Notes: generated from the sequence alone by a model not told the origin. Positions 33,082-43,941 are shown, numbered from the stretch's first letter. The stretch: 54,953 nucleotides of DNA from Chloroflexota bacterium (GCA_026708035.1 JAPOVQ010000034.1:47501-102453), one strand, 5' to 3'. Made by a program: numbers and translations.

Positions 33082-36006
33082 CTAGGCCGCGCGTCGCCAG
33101 GCCAGCAGCGCCAGCACCCCCAGCACCCAGAGTGCGGCGGCGACGCCGCTGACGATGGCGCCGACGCGCAGCGGGTGCGACGAGAACTCAAACGTGACCG
33201 TGTGCCGTCCGGCGGAGGGAATCAGCACGGCCCTTTGCGCCAGATTCGCCTGCCAGATCGTGGTGCGCCCGCCGTCGATGTATGCCTCCCATCCCGGGTA
33301 CAGCGTGTCGTTGAGCACCAGCATGCGAGGACCCTCGGAAACGACCTCTATGGTGACGCGCTCCGGGGTGTCCTCGATCATCACGGCCGTCGCCTGGGCG
33401 TCGAACCGAAGCCAGGCGTCGCGCATTCCGAACTCACGCCTGAGGCGCGCCACGTCGTCGGGAAGGACCAGGCCTACGGGCTCCCGGCGGTGCACGACTC
33501 CCATGTCCTCCAGGGCGCGGCGAATCGGATTGGACAACGCCGGGTCTCGTGTCGATGTGAGCAACCATGTTTCCTCGGTCGGTGTGAACCCCGGGTACGC
33601 CAGCGCCCGGCTCGCGCTGGCAACGGTCGCCGCCAGTCCTACGCGCACCGGCATCCAAATCCGCTGCGCCTCCCGCGCACGGCGCGTGATGGTTACGTCT
33701 CCGGCCAACTCCACGAGCATTCCGCGTCCGGGGCGCAGCAGCACGCCCACCGACGATCCGTCGTCCAGCAGCAGGGAGAGCCCGCGGACGTCGAGCACGC
33801 CGTCAAGCGGCTCAACGGTAATTGCCGTGACGTGAATCGGGTCATCCAATCCCGCGCTCGACAGGACCGTGTGCGGCGGCAACCCGTCCCGCTGGGGCGC
33901 AGGCGCCGCATTCGGCAGCCCCACGAACGTAGGGTCGCCGGCGGCGCGCCGTAGCGGCCATTCGGCCTCACCGCCGGCCGCGTCGGTCAGCACGATGCGG
34001 CCTGCCTCAACGCCGCTGTCGCCGGGAGCTCCAGACGCCAGGATGGCAACGCCCGTCACGCCAGGCACATCGAGGGCCTCAATGCGGAGCGGCTCTCTGA
34101 GTCTCGCGACCAGCCGTAGATCGAATGCGGCGACATCGGTCTCGAAGGCGTCGAAGCGATCGTCGATGACCACGTCGACACTCAGCGTGTCCAATGCGTG
34201 ATTCGACGGCACCGTCTTGAGCTGATTCAGCAACAGCGCATCGGGATGGGCCGCCGAGCCGGGAATCACGGTCTCGCGCAACGCCACGTGGGTCGAAAGT
34301 GGCAGGAGACCGCCGTCGTAGCCGTCGGGTGTGTCCAGCCCGTAGGCCATGGCGAGATTCGGATTCAAGATGTCCCGGTTCTTCCAGGCAACTTTGAATT
34401 CTCGCCACGGCACTTCGCCGAGTTGGTCGAACCACGCGCTGGCGAGCGCCGCACGGTCGGGATCGTTGATCTCGTAGGAAGGATCGGCCATCGAAATGAC
34501 CCTTCCCGAGCCCACGATTTCGTTCAAGCGCGGCAATGCCTGGCCCTTCGCTTCGTAGGCGTCAATGGGAATAGCTTCCCTGATGGCCGCCGGTCCGGCC
34601 GCCGCGGCAAGCTCCGCGACGACAATGAGCGGCGCCAGCCAGGCATAGGCGGGACGCGGCGCCAGCATGGCGAGCGTCACAAAGACGACCGCGACGGCGG
34701 CGACGAGCCCCCACGTCCAGGCGAGACCGTCGCGCAGGGGCGGCTCCGCGATCGCAACGCCGAGCGACAACCCGCCCAAGCCCGCGAGCACCGCGAGCCA
34801 GGCGCCGAGCCGCTGGAGGCGTTCGCGCCGCGGCCGGTCCGTTGCCGCCATCAGCGCCTCGGCGCCGTAGGCCGCCAGCAGCGCCAGCGCGAACACGGCG
34901 ACGAGCAGCCAGCGCGCCGGCACGCGGAAGAGCGCGACGCCGGGCACGATCCGGTGCGCCAACTCGAACAATGGCGTGGCCGGTCCCAAGGCCAACAGGA
35001 TCGCCACCAACGCCGCCAAGACCAAGAAGACGACGCGCGGCTCCCGCCAGCGATGCGCTGCGCCCAGCGCCGCCAGCGCGACGCCCAAGACGCCGACGTA
35101 GGCCACGAACTCCGTGCTCGACGGGAGGTGCAGAAACGTCGGCAGCAAGCCGGGCAGCGCCTCTCCGGTCGGCAGCGAAAACGAGACCGCCTCGTGAAAC
35201 ATCAGCCCACCGGAACGGATGCCCTCGCGCGAAAGGTCGAGGGCCGGCAAGATCTGGGCCGCGGCGAGCCCAGCGCCGCCCACGGCGCCGATGAGCCACA
35301 ACGAAATCCCGGTGAGCGCCCCATTTGCTCGCTGCCGCGCGGACGTATTTCCCACACGCCGGAACCCGGCCACGAGCGCCCAGGCCAGACCTAGGATCAG
35401 GCCCACATAGGCCGTCTGCGGGTGACCGGCCAGGATCATCAACGCCACGATCAGCGGCGCCACCGCCCACCAGCGCTTGGCTCCTGCCACGCCCAGCTCG
35501 ATGGTCAGAATCAACAACGGGATCCACGCGGCCACGCTCACCTGGTTGATGTGCTCCATCTGCCCGGCGAAGAATCCGCTGAACGCAAAGGCCGCGGCTC
35601 CGGTCGCAGCCGCCGGCCACCCGAGTCGCAGGCCCACGCGGATTAGCGCCAGCATCCCGACAGCGCCCAGCGCCACGTGCAGCATCAACGCCGTTGAAAG
35701 CGCGCGCGCGGGATCGAGCAGATACAGGGGCCAGTTGGGCGGATAGAGCACCGCCGATTGCGGGTTCGCCAGGAACGGCACGCCCATGAACACGTGCGGA
35801 TTCCAGAGCGGAAGGCGGCCGTCGCCAAGCGATGCGGCGGCGTAGGCCCAGTAGGGGTAGAAATAGGTCTGCGTGTCGTAGCCCGAGAGCACCAGGCCCT
35901 CGAAGATCAGGCGGCTGTAGATGGTGAGCAGGCCGGCCACCACCAGCCCCACGGCCGCGATGACGCCGAGGCGCGATCCACGCGGCCGCGCGTCAATCGT
36001 CGTCAC
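33082..36006 (-). CDS. YfhO-family polytopic membrane protein
   Basis: A 974-residue membrane protein of the bacterial YfhO family (GT-C-like). About 12 membrane segments occupy the first 480 residues; the early loop SGYDTQTYFYPYWAYAA carries an acidic residue typical of GT-C enzymes. A large extracytoplasmic region of about 450 residues follows, with one last membrane helix (IVSGVAAALWVLGVLALLAW). Such proteins use lipid-linked sugars; in Gram-positives YfhO glycosylates lipoteichoic acid. Co-transcribed with the following glycosyltransferase. Confidence 0.82.
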   Translation of the reverse strand: MTTIDARPRGSRLGVIAAVGLVVAGLLTIYSRLIFEGLVLSGYDTQTYFYPYWAYAAASLGDGRLPLWNPHVFMGVPFLANPQSAVLYPPNWPLYLLDPARALSTALMLHVALGAVGMLALIRVGLRLGWPAAATGAAAFAFSGFFAGQMEHINQVSVAAWIPLLILTIELGVAGAKRWWAVAPLIVALMILAGHPQTAYVGLILGLAWALVAGFRRVGNTSARQRANGALTGISLWLIGAVGGAGLAAAQILPALDLSREGIRSGGLMFHEAVSFSLPTGEALPGLLPTFLHLPSSTEFVAYVGVLGVALAALGAAHRWREPRVVFLVLAALVAILLALGPATPLFELAHRIVPGVALFRVPARWLLVAVFALALLAAYGAEALMAATDRPRRERLQRLGAWLAVLAGLGGLSLGVAIAEPPLRDGLAWTWGLVAAVAVVFVTLAMLAPRPAYAWLAPLIVVAELAAAAGPAAIREAIPIDAYEAKGQALPRLNEIVGSGRVISMADPSYEINDPDRAALASAWFDQLGEVPWREFKVAWKNRDILNPNLAMAYGLDTPDGYDGGLLPLSTHVALRETVIPGSAAHPDALLLNQLKTVPSNHALDTLSVDVVIDDRFDAFETDVAAFDLRLVARLREPLRIEALDVPGVTGVAILASGAPGDSGVEAGRIVLTDAAGGEAEWPLRRAAGDPTFVGLPNAAPAPQRDGLPPHTVLSSAGLDDPIHVTAITVEPLDGVLDVRGLSLLLDDGSSVGVLLRPGRGMLVELAGDVTITRRAREAQRIWMPVRVGLAATVASASRALAYPGFTPTEETWLLTSTRDPALSNPIRRALEDMGVVHRREPVGLVLPDDVARLRREFGMRDAWLRFDAQATAVMIEDTPERVTIEVVSEGPRMLVLNDTLYPGWEAYIDGGRTTIWQANLAQRAVLIPSAGRHTVTFEFSSHPLRVGAIVSGVAAALWVLGVLALLAWRRAA

Positions 36007-36026
36007 CGTGCGCGCGCCGCTGCTTG

Positions 36027-36599
<573 letters not shown>

Positions 36600-36777
36600 G
36601 CCACTATCACCTTCAGCGCGGAGACCGGGTGGATCGCCCGGTGCAGAGTCAGCCTAGCAGCATCCGAAATTACGTTGACGCCCCCACCCCACAACCCCTA
36701 GTATCCGCTGGCCGTGCACACCCCATGGATTGCGTGCACGGTGACGGAAATCCGCAAATGATTGGGAGGACATGCGG

Positions 36778-37923
36778 ATGCGTGTGACCTGCCTGCAAGA
36801 GAACCTGAGCCGCGGCCTGGCGCTGGTGAGCCGCGCCGTCGCCACCCGGAGCACGCTGCCCGTGCTGAGCAACGTGCTGTTGCAGTCCGAAGACGGCGGG
36901 CTGCGGCTCTCGGGCATGAATCAACAACTCGCGATGTCGGTGTGGCTGGGGGCGAGCGTCGAAGACGAGGGCGCCATCACCGTGCCCGCCCGGCTGTTGA
37001 GCGATTTCGTCGCGCAACTCCCCGAGGGACCGGTGACCGTGACCACCGACGATGAAACCGACAGCCTCAGCGTCGCCTCCGGTCGGTACCAGGCCAAGAT
37101 CAAGGGTCTCAGCGCCGAGGACTTTCCGCCCATCCCGACGACGGGCGACGAGCGCGAGGTCGACCTGGCCACCGACTTGCTGGCCGACGTCATTGGGCAG
37201 GTGGTGACCGCGGCCGCGACCGACGACAGCCGGCCGGTGCTGGCCGGCGTGTCGATCACCATCGGCCCGGACCACATCGAGCTAGCCGCCGCCGACGGCT
37301 ATCGGCTGGCCGTGCGCCGCGAGGACGTGGAAACCGGCCTGGCCGAGCCGGTGCAGATCGTCGTGCCTCGTCCCGCCATGGTCGAGTTGCAGCGAATGCT
37401 CGCTGACGATCCGGGCACCGTGACCATCGGGCTCAGCGAAACGCAGTCGCAGGTCTTGTTCCGGACGAGCACGGTCACCTTCATCGCCACGCTCATTGAC
37501 GGGCAGTTTCCGAATTACCCGCAGCTGATCCCGGGCGAAGTCGACACGCGGGTCGTGGTTGACACGCAGGCCTTTGCACAGGCCACCCGCATCGCCTCCC
37601 TCTTCGCGAGCTCCGGCGCAAATGTCATCAAGCTGCACGTGCAGCCGGGCGCCGAAGGGGAATCCGGCCGCATGGTGCTGACGTCGAACTCGGCGGAGCT
37701 CGGGGAAAACTCCGGCGAGCTCGACGCCGAGGTCAGCGGCGACGGCGGGCTCATTGCCTTCAATCCCCGCTTCTTGTCCGAGTGCCTGGGCACGATTGCG
37801 ACCGAGCGCATCTCGGTGGGCACCTCCGGCGCCACCAGCCCCGGACGATTTCGTCCCGTGGACGGCGACGAGGAAGTTGAGACCCACAGCCACGTGATCA
37901 TGCCCATGCACACGGTGAGCTAG
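36778..37923 (+). CDS. dnaN: DNA polymerase III beta subunit (sliding clamp)
   Basis: A 381-residue clamp with three similar domains. Segments include VTCLQENLSRGLALVSRAV, LPVLSNVLLQSEDGGLRLSGM, ISADDFPPIPT-like LSAEDFPPIPT, DDSRPVLAGVSI, AADGYRLAVRRE and the C-terminal HVIMPMHTV. The second ATG (36778) is chosen over 36772 because GGGAGG then sits eight bases away rather than two. dnaA and recF are not adjacent, and no DnaA-box cluster is seen, so this is not an obvious replication origin. Confidence 0.95.
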   Translation: MRVTCLQENLSRGLALVSRAVATRSTLPVLSNVLLQSEDGGLRLSGMNQQLAMSVWLGASVEDEGAITVPARLLSDFVAQLPEGPVTVTTDDETDSLSVASGRYQAKIKGLSAEDFPPIPTTGDEREVDLATDLLADVIGQVVTAAATDDSRPVLAGVSITIGPDHIELAAADGYRLAVRREDVETGLAEPVQIVVPRPAMVELQRMLADDPGTVTIGLSETQSQVLFRTSTVTFIATLIDGQFPNYPQLIPGEVDTRVVVDTQAFAQATRIASLFASSGANVIKLHVQPGAEGESGRMVLTSNSAELGENSGELDAEVSGDGGLIAFNPRFLSECLGTIATERISVGTSGATSPGRFRPVDGDEEVETHSHVIMPMHTVS

Positions 37924-37957
37924 GCATCGCGGGCGCCCGTCGCCGTCAGGTCGCGGC

Positions 37958-39574
37958 GTGACCGCTGCCGCCGGTGTGAGCAGCCGTGCGTTCGTGAGCA
38001 CCGGCCGAGGGCCGGTGGTGACGGCGCACACGATGGTGTCGACGGGCCATCCCCTTGCGACGGCCACGGGGATTCGCCTGCTCCTGGACGGCGGCAACGC
38101 GTTCGATGCCGCGATCGGAGCCGCCGCCGTCATCGCGGTTGTCGAGCCCAGCTCCAATCAAATCGGCGGCGACGTATTCGCGCTCTGCCGTCCGGCAGCC
38201 ACGGGCATCGTCGAAGCCGTCAACGCCAGCGGGCCCGCGCCGGCAGCGGCCGATCGCTCGGGCTACGCCGAGGGCCTTCCCACCCACGGGCTGCGGTCCG
38301 CCACGCTGCCGGGCGCCGTTGCCGCCTGGGAGGTGATCAATCGGCGGTACGGGCACATGCCGCTGGAGCGCCTGCTGGCGCCTGCCATCGTGTATGCCAG
38401 CGGCGGATTTCCCGTCGACATGGCGCTGGGCGGCGCGATCAGCCAGTCGCTCGAGACACTCAAGCACTACCCCGCCACGTCCGCCGTGCTTTGCCCCGGG
38501 GATCGCGCGCCGCGACCCGGCGAAACGCTGGTGCAGCCAGACCTGGCGAAGACCCTCCGCGAGATCGCGGCCAACGGAGCCGCCGGGTTCTACCAGGGGC
38601 TGTTCGCCGAGCGCTTGCTGAAAGCATCCGAAGCGGCCGGGGGCGATTGGTCCGTCGAAGATCTGGCGGCAATGCCAGTGGAGGTCCAACCGCCGCTGCG
38701 CACGGTCTATCGCGGATATGAGGTGCTGGAGCAGCCGCTGCCATCGCAGGGCTATCTCGTGCTCGCGGACCTCAACATCGCCGAGGGATTTGACCTGGCG
38801 GCGCTGCGATTCGGCACGGCAAATGGGCTGCACATCATGGTCGAGGCGCACAAGCTGGCCTTCGCCGACCGCCTGGCCCACCTTGGCGACCCCGCGCACG
38901 TCGACGTGCCGGTCGACATGCTCGTGTCCAAGGAATTCGCGGCCCGGCGACGGATGATGCTGAACCCTGCGCGGGCGTCGCTAAGCCCGGCGTCGACGGA
39001 TCCGAGCAGTGCGGGAACGGACACCACGGCGGTGTCCGTCGTCGACGAGGACGGCAACGCCATCACCCTGATTCAGAGCGTCTTTCAGCAATTCGGCTCG
39101 GCGTTCATCGTTCCGGGTACCGGCGTGCTGCTCAACAATCGAATGAAGGGGTTTTCCCTCGACCCCGCGAGTCCCAACTGCCTCGCCGGCGGCAAACGGC
39201 CCATCCATACGCTCAACACCTACATGGTCCAGCGCGAAGGGGCGCTGATGATGCTGGGCGGGTCGCCGGGCGGCCATTTTCAGACCCAGACGAACTTCCA
39301 GGTATTGACCAACGTCATCGACCACGGGATGCACTGGCAGGCCGCGATGGACGCCCCGCGTTGGTATCACGACGCCGACACGGACACGTTGACGCTGGAG
39401 TCCCGGTTCGAGTTGGATATCGCCAGCGCCCTGGAGCGGCGCGGTCACGGGGTCGCCTGGGCGCCCGCGTTCACCCCGCGTGCCCGCAGCCAGGGCATCA
39501 TGCTCGACCCGGCGAGCGGCGCCCGCTTTGGCGCAACCGACCCACGGTGGCACGGGCAAGTTCTAGGGTATTGA
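37958..39574 (+). CDS. ggt: Gamma-glutamyltransferase
   Basis: A 538-residue Ntn-hydrolase precursor that transfers or hydrolyses gamma-glutamyl groups. The N-terminal part has HPLATATGIRLLLDGGNAFDAAI and SSNQIGGDVFAL. Self-cleavage should occur before Thr356, the first Thr of the TTAVSVVD motif (TTHYSVVD in E. coli; His and Tyr are replaced by Ala and Val here). LLNNRMKGFSL and LGGSPGGHFQTQTNFQVL follow. No signal peptide is visible, so it may be cytoplasmic. GTG 37958 is the assumed start, 34 bases after dnaN. Confidence 0.9.
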   Translation: MTAAAGVSSRAFVSTGRGPVVTAHTMVSTGHPLATATGIRLLLDGGNAFDAAIGAAAVIAVVEPSSNQIGGDVFALCRPAATGIVEAVNASGPAPAAADRSGYAEGLPTHGLRSATLPGAVAAWEVINRRYGHMPLERLLAPAIVYASGGFPVDMALGGAISQSLETLKHYPATSAVLCPGDRAPRPGETLVQPDLAKTLREIAANGAAGFYQGLFAERLLKASEAAGGDWSVEDLAAMPVEVQPPLRTVYRGYEVLEQPLPSQGYLVLADLNIAEGFDLAALRFGTANGLHIMVEAHKLAFADRLAHLGDPAHVDVPVDMLVSKEFAARRRMMLNPARASLSPASTDPSSAGTDTTAVSVVDEDGNAITLIQSVFQQFGSAFIVPGTGVLLNNRMKGFSLDPASPNCLAGGKRPIHTLNTYMVQREGALMMLGGSPGGHFQTQTNFQVLTNVIDHGMHWQAAMDAPRWYHDADTDTLTLESRFELDIASALERRGHGVAWAPAFTPRARSQGIMLDPASGARFGATDPRWHGQVLGY

Positions 39575-39721
39575 CACGGCTGGCGATATGCTGACGTTCG
39601 CGGCATCGGTCAAGCTGCCGCGGCCCCCTGGAGAACGCTGATCGACGCCCCCACGCCCGCAGGCGAGCAAGCGCCGCCCGCGCCAAGCGATTCGCCGACC
39701 ACTTCGGCGCGCATTGCGCTG

Positions 39722-41239
39722 GTGCTGGTGACCACGTTCTTCTCCGGCATGTCGGTCCTGGCCGTCGAGATCACGGCCTCGCGCCTGCTGGCGCCGTTCT
39801 TCGGCACCAGCACCATCATTTGGGCCGTCGTCATCGGGCTGACGCTGCTGTATCTCTCCATCGGCTATTGGATCGGCGGCATGGTGGCGGATCGGCGACC
39901 GCGTGAATCCTCCCTATTTCACATCATCGCCATTGCGGCGTTTGGCGTGGGGTTGATTCCATTCGTCGCCGGCCCGGTGCTCGAAATCTCCTCCGAGGCC
40001 ATCGCGAGTTTGAGCGGGGGCCTGTTTTTTGGCTCGCTGCTGGGAGTGCTGCTGCTGTTTTCGGTGCCGCTGACCATGCTGGGCATGGTGTCGCCATTTG
40101 CGATCCGCCTGGTCACCCGAGATGTGCAGCACGCGGGCCGCCGGGCCGGGCAGGTCTACGCGCTCAGCACCATCGGCAGCATCGTCGGCGCGTTTCTGCC
40201 GGTGCTCACCCTGGTGCCGACCTTCGGCACGCGGCTAACGTTCCTCTTGTTTGCCTGGGTGCTGCTGGGCCTGGCGCTGATCGGCGCGCGAACCAGAGTG
40301 CGCCGGGTCATTTATGCCGCCTTTGCCGTCATCATCATCATCCTGTGGCTCCTAATCCGGCCCGGCGCCGTGCGGCCCGTGGACGGCTTGGTGTGGGAGG
40401 GCGACTCCGCTATACAGTTCATCCAGGTCATTGACGATCCGGGGCGCGGCCTGCGCCTGGTGCTCAACGAGGGCATTGGGACCCACTCCATCTACCACCC
40501 CGAGCGTCTGCTCACCGGCGGTCCGTGGGACTACTTCCTGCTGGCGCCGCTCATTGGCGGGCAAACGATGGCCGAGGTGGACTCCCTCCTGGTCGTCGGC
40601 CTTGGCGCGGGCACGGTTTCGAAGCAGTACACCGCCGTGTACGGCGACGACGTGCAAATTGACGGCGTCGAGCTCGATCCCAAGGTCATCGAGCTCGGCC
40701 AGCGCTACTTCGACATGAATGAACCAAACCTGCGAACCATCGCCGCCGATGGCCGCACCTACCTACAGCATTCGGACGATCGCTATGACGTCATCGCCGT
40801 TGATGCCTATCGCCAGCCCTACATTCCGTTTCACCTGGTGACGCGCGAGTTCTTCCAGGAGGCCCGCGATCACCTGCGCCCGAACGGCGTGCTGGCGCTG
40901 AATGCCGGACGCACCGGCCAGGATTTCCGGCTCGTCGACGTCCTGTCGTCCACGATGCGGGCCGTCTTCCCGTACATCTACGTGCTCGATCTCCCCACCG
41001 GCTACAACAACAGCCTGATCTACGGCGCCTTGCGCCCAATCTCCAACGAAGAGCTTCACGCCGCCGTGCAGGCGACCGGTGATCCCGTCCTGGGGGTGAT
41101 CGCGGATCGACCATGGCGACTCCGAGCCGTGCCGGAGTCGACGGTGGTGTACACCGATGACCTGGCGCCGGTGGAACGCCTGATCGACGACATCATCGTG
41201 CGCGAGGCGCTCGGCGGCGCACGGGGGCGAGCGCGCTAG
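39722..41239 (+). CDS. Membrane protein fused to spermidine-synthase-like domain
   Basis: A 505-residue protein. Six to seven membrane segments fill the first ~215 residues (SGMSVLAVEITASRLLAPFFG, YLSIGYWIGGMVADR, TMLGMVSPFAIRLVTRD). A spermidine-synthase-like Rossmann domain follows (LLVVGLGAGTVSKQY, VDGVELDPKVIELGQRYF-like, DYDVIAVDAYRQPYIPFHL-like). The putrescine-binding acidic pair is not obvious, so the substrate is unknown. The GTG at 39722 leaves almost no residues before the first helix. The frame stays open upstream to the ggt stop with no ATG, GTG or TTG; a CTG at 39638 after TGGAGA is the best alternative start. Confidence 0.82.
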   Translation: MLVTTFFSGMSVLAVEITASRLLAPFFGTSTIIWAVVIGLTLLYLSIGYWIGGMVADRRPRESSLFHIIAIAAFGVGLIPFVAGPVLEISSEAIASLSGGLFFGSLLGVLLLFSVPLTMLGMVSPFAIRLVTRDVQHAGRRAGQVYALSTIGSIVGAFLPVLTLVPTFGTRLTFLLFAWVLLGLALIGARTRVRRVIYAAFAVIIIILWLLIRPGAVRPVDGLVWEGDSAIQFIQVIDDPGRGLRLVLNEGIGTHSIYHPERLLTGGPWDYFLLAPLIGGQTMAEVDSLLVVGLGAGTVSKQYTAVYGDDVQIDGVELDPKVIELGQRYFDMNEPNLRTIAADGRTYLQHSDDRYDVIAVDAYRQPYIPFHLVTREFFQEARDHLRPNGVLALNAGRTGQDFRLVDVLSSTMRAVFPYIYVLDLPTGYNNSLIYGALRPISNEELHAAVQATGDPVLGVIADRPWRLRAVPESTVVYTDDLAPVERLIDDIIVREALGGARGRAR

Positions 41240-41366
41240 CGCGCCACGGAGCGAGACTTTGCGAACGGCCTTCGACAGGAGCCCCCCGTCACTTCCGGCA
41301 GTCGGATCGCGTTGATTTCGGCGCACGAGCAAGCGGGAACGGTCCAATGGCACGCTTCCTCCAGCC

Positions 41367-42860
41367 GTGAGTAGCGGCACGTTCGACGGTCGTCGGTCGG
41401 GCAGCGCCGGGCGCCTGCGTGCGGCGCGTGCACAGGGGCGACGCTCACGACGCGCCGTACTGCGCGCCTCGGTTGGCGTAGCGGCGGCGGCCCTGGCCGC
41501 GGCGTGCGGCGAAGGCGTTCCGGACCCGCAGACCACGCCCACGCCGATCGCCCCGGCCTCGGCGGAGCCGACGGCGCCGACGACCCAGGAAGCGACTCCA
41601 GCCGCACCGGGAACCACGGCTCCGGCCGCGTCGGAGACATCGACAGCGGTGGCGCCGGCGCCAACCGCGGTGCGTCCGTCGGGCGGGGTCGCGACGCCCA
41701 CGGCCCAGACGCAACCGGTGACGGCCGCTCCCGCGGCGATTCGCACGGCTGCGTCGACGGCATCCCCGGCAGTTCAAACGCCGACGTCAACCGCACCTTC
41801 CACCACAGCGGCGGCGCCGGCCACGGCGGCTCCGCAGCCGACGGCCGTTGCCGTCGCGCGGCCAACTGCCCCTCCAACCCCGACGCCGAGTGCGGCCCCG
41901 GCGCCTGCTTCGACTCCAACCCCCGCGGCAACTCCCACTCCCACCCCGTCTCCGCATCGGTCGCCCCTAACCGGCCTGCCAATCTCGGCGGAGGCGCTCG
42001 AACGTCGCGTGGTCGCGGTCAAGATCGACAACGCCCCCGGGGCCCGTCCCCAGAGCGGCCTGAGCCAGGCAGACATCGTCTACGAGCACGAAACCGAAGG
42101 CAGGGTGACCCGCTACACGGCATTCTTCCTCGATAGCGAGGTGGACCTTGTCGGTCCGATTCGCAGCTCGCGATTTGTGGATCGGGACCTCGTCCAACAG
42201 TTCGACGCGCTGTTTGCCCACGTCGGCGCGAGCCCGCCGGTCATGCAAGATCTGCGTGCTTCCGCCGCGGCCGACATGGACCAGTTCTACTTCGCCGGGG
42301 ACCGCCCATACACGCGCCTTACGAGCCGCCCATCGCCGTTTAACGTGTACGCGAGCCTGGCCAGCCTGCGCGAATTCGGCGCCAGCCGGTTTTCGACTCG
42401 ACGCTGGATTGAAGGTCTGGAATTCACCAAAGCTCCTCAAGGTCTCGGCGCCGTGCGGTCCATCACCATTCCGCCGGGCCCGCAAACCTATTTTCAAGTG
42501 CACTACAGCTATGACCCGGCCATCGGACGGTGGCGTCGCTCGCTGGCCGGCGCTCCGGACATCGACGCGGCAAACGATGAGCCGATCACCGTCGCCAACG
42601 TGGTGATTCAGCACGTGGATATCCGGGTCACGGCCTTTATCGAGGACTCGCTCGGGAATCTCTCGCTGGCGATTCCCACCACCGGGTCGGGCCCGGTAAC
42701 CGTGTTTCGCGATGGATTGCGAATCCAGGGCACGTGGGAACGGCCCAATGCCAAGGCGGTCACGCGCTTCAAGACGGCGCGCGGAACCCCGTTGGAGTTG
42801 CGCCCCGGCCACACCTGGGTCCACCTGCTCGACACCGACCAGCCCGTCGACAGCGGCTGA
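41367..42860 (+). CDS. DUF3048 lipoprotein with Pro/Thr/Ala-rich linker
   Basis: A 497-residue exported lipoprotein. The N-terminus has a twin-arginine-like RRSRRAVLRASVG and a lipobox ending at Cys47 (ALAAACGEG). Residues about 50-190 are low-complexity Pro/Thr/Ala. The DUF3048 domain (YerB type) begins at HRSPLTGLPISAEALERR and includes RPQSGLSQADIVYEHETEG, DLVGPIRSSR and GHTWVHLLDTDQPVDSG. Function unknown; YerB-like proteins are envelope lipoproteins. A GTG at 41367 is the start. Confidence 0.85.
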   Translation: MSSGTFDGRRSGSAGRLRAARAQGRRSRRAVLRASVGVAAAALAAACGEGVPDPQTTPTPIAPASAEPTAPTTQEATPAAPGTTAPAASETSTAVAPAPTAVRPSGGVATPTAQTQPVTAAPAAIRTAASTASPAVQTPTSTAPSTTAAAPATAAPQPTAVAVARPTAPPTPTPSAAPAPASTPTPAATPTPTPSPHRSPLTGLPISAEALERRVVAVKIDNAPGARPQSGLSQADIVYEHETEGRVTRYTAFFLDSEVDLVGPIRSSRFVDRDLVQQFDALFAHVGASPPVMQDLRASAAADMDQFYFAGDRPYTRLTSRPSPFNVYASLASLREFGASRFSTRRWIEGLEFTKAPQGLGAVRSITIPPGPQTYFQVHYSYDPAIGRWRRSLAGAPDIDAANDEPITVANVVIQHVDIRVTAFIEDSLGNLSLAIPTTGSGPVTVFRDGLRIQGTWERPNAKAVTRFKTARGTPLELRPGHTWVHLLDTDQPVDSG

Positions 42861-42926
42861 CCTGCACCGCGGTGTTCTTCGCCGGTGGCGTACGCTAGCG
42901 GCGCCCATCGTAGGCCGGAGCCCGTC

Positions 42927-43928
42927 ATGACCACCGAGCGCGTCGTTCTCGTCCCCGAGCCGCAGCACAAGATGCTCTTGCAGCATCGCCAGGTCGTCGA
43001 GGAGGCAGGCGGCACGATCCGGCACGCCGACCTGCATGACACCGCGGTTCGCCGCGACGCCCTGCCGGACGCGACCGTCGTCGTGGTGCAGGGACACGAA
43101 ATGGTCGACGCGGACTTCGCCGCCGGAGCGGCCTTGCATGCCGTGTGCTGCTGGTCGGACGGCGTGGACACGGTGGATCTGGATGCGGCCACGCGGCACG
43201 GCGTGCCGGTTGGCAACGTTCCCGACCTCTGCATCGACGAAGTGGCCGACCACGCCCTCATGCTTCTGCTCGCCTGCTACCGGCGGCTCGGCTTCGCCTA
43301 CCGCCAGATTCACGAGCGCCTGCCCCTCTCGCGCTACGACATTTGCGACGCCGCGGACCCGTGGCCCCGGCTGCGCGGGCTCACCCTGGGCTTGCTTGCG
43401 TTCGGCAACATCGCGCAGGCCATGGCGCTGCGGTGCCAGGTGCTGGGCATGAAGGTCATCGCCTGCGATCCCTACATCGATTCCAGCATCATGCGCGAAA
43501 TGGATGTCGAGCCCGTCGACTTTGACGACCTGCTGCGCCGCTCCGACTACCTTTCCGTCCACGCGCCGCTCAACCCGAGTACGCACCACCTGCTTGACGC
43601 GGACGCCCTGTCGAAGATGAAGTCGAGCGCGTTTCTCATCAACACCGCGCGGGGGCCGATCGTCGACGAGGCGGCGCTGATTGCGGCACTCCGGGCCGGA
43701 GCAATTGCCGGCGCCGGGCTGGACGTGTTCGAGGTTGAGCCGGCCACCCACGACAACCCGCTGCTCTCGATGCCCAACGTCGTCACCACGCCGCACCACG
43801 CCGGCGAGTCCGACGAGATGCACGCCTTCGGTCCGGAGGCGGCCATGAAGGACGTGGCCCACGTGCTGCGCGGCAATCCGCCGCGGTCTATTCAGAACCC
43901 GGCCGTCCTTCGTCAAGGCGGCGCCTAG
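42927..43928 (+). CDS. D-isomer-specific 2-hydroxyacid dehydrogenase
   Basis: A 333-residue NAD-dependent dehydrogenase of the phosphoglycerate dehydrogenase/CtBP class. The cofactor loop is LGLLAFGNIAQAMALRCQVLGM with Asp in ACDPYID, which favours NAD. Catalytic residues are in INTARGPIVDEAALIAALR (Arg), the Glu of FEVEPATHDNPLL, and TTPHHAGESDE (His). It lacks the ACT/ASB regulatory domain of SerA, so the substrate is open. The ATG at 42927 gives a standard N-terminus; the longer frame lacks support. Confidence 0.9.
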   Translation: MTTERVVLVPEPQHKMLLQHRQVVEEAGGTIRHADLHDTAVRRDALPDATVVVVQGHEMVDADFAAGAALHAVCCWSDGVDTVDLDAATRHGVPVGNVPDLCIDEVADHALMLLLACYRRLGFAYRQIHERLPLSRYDICDAADPWPRLRGLTLGLLAFGNIAQAMALRCQVLGMKVIACDPYIDSSIMREMDVEPVDFDDLLRRSDYLSVHAPLNPSTHHLLDADALSKMKSSAFLINTARGPIVDEAALIAALRAGAIAGAGLDVFEVEPATHDNPLLSMPNVVTTPHHAGESDEMHAFGPEAAMKDVAHVLRGNPPRSIQNPAVLRQGGA

Positions 43929-43941
43929 ATTCGCGCGATGG

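Noticed and set aside
36600-36777. Replication origin next to dnaN
   Set aside because: No dnaA gene and no cluster of TTATNCACA-like boxes is visible in the gap.
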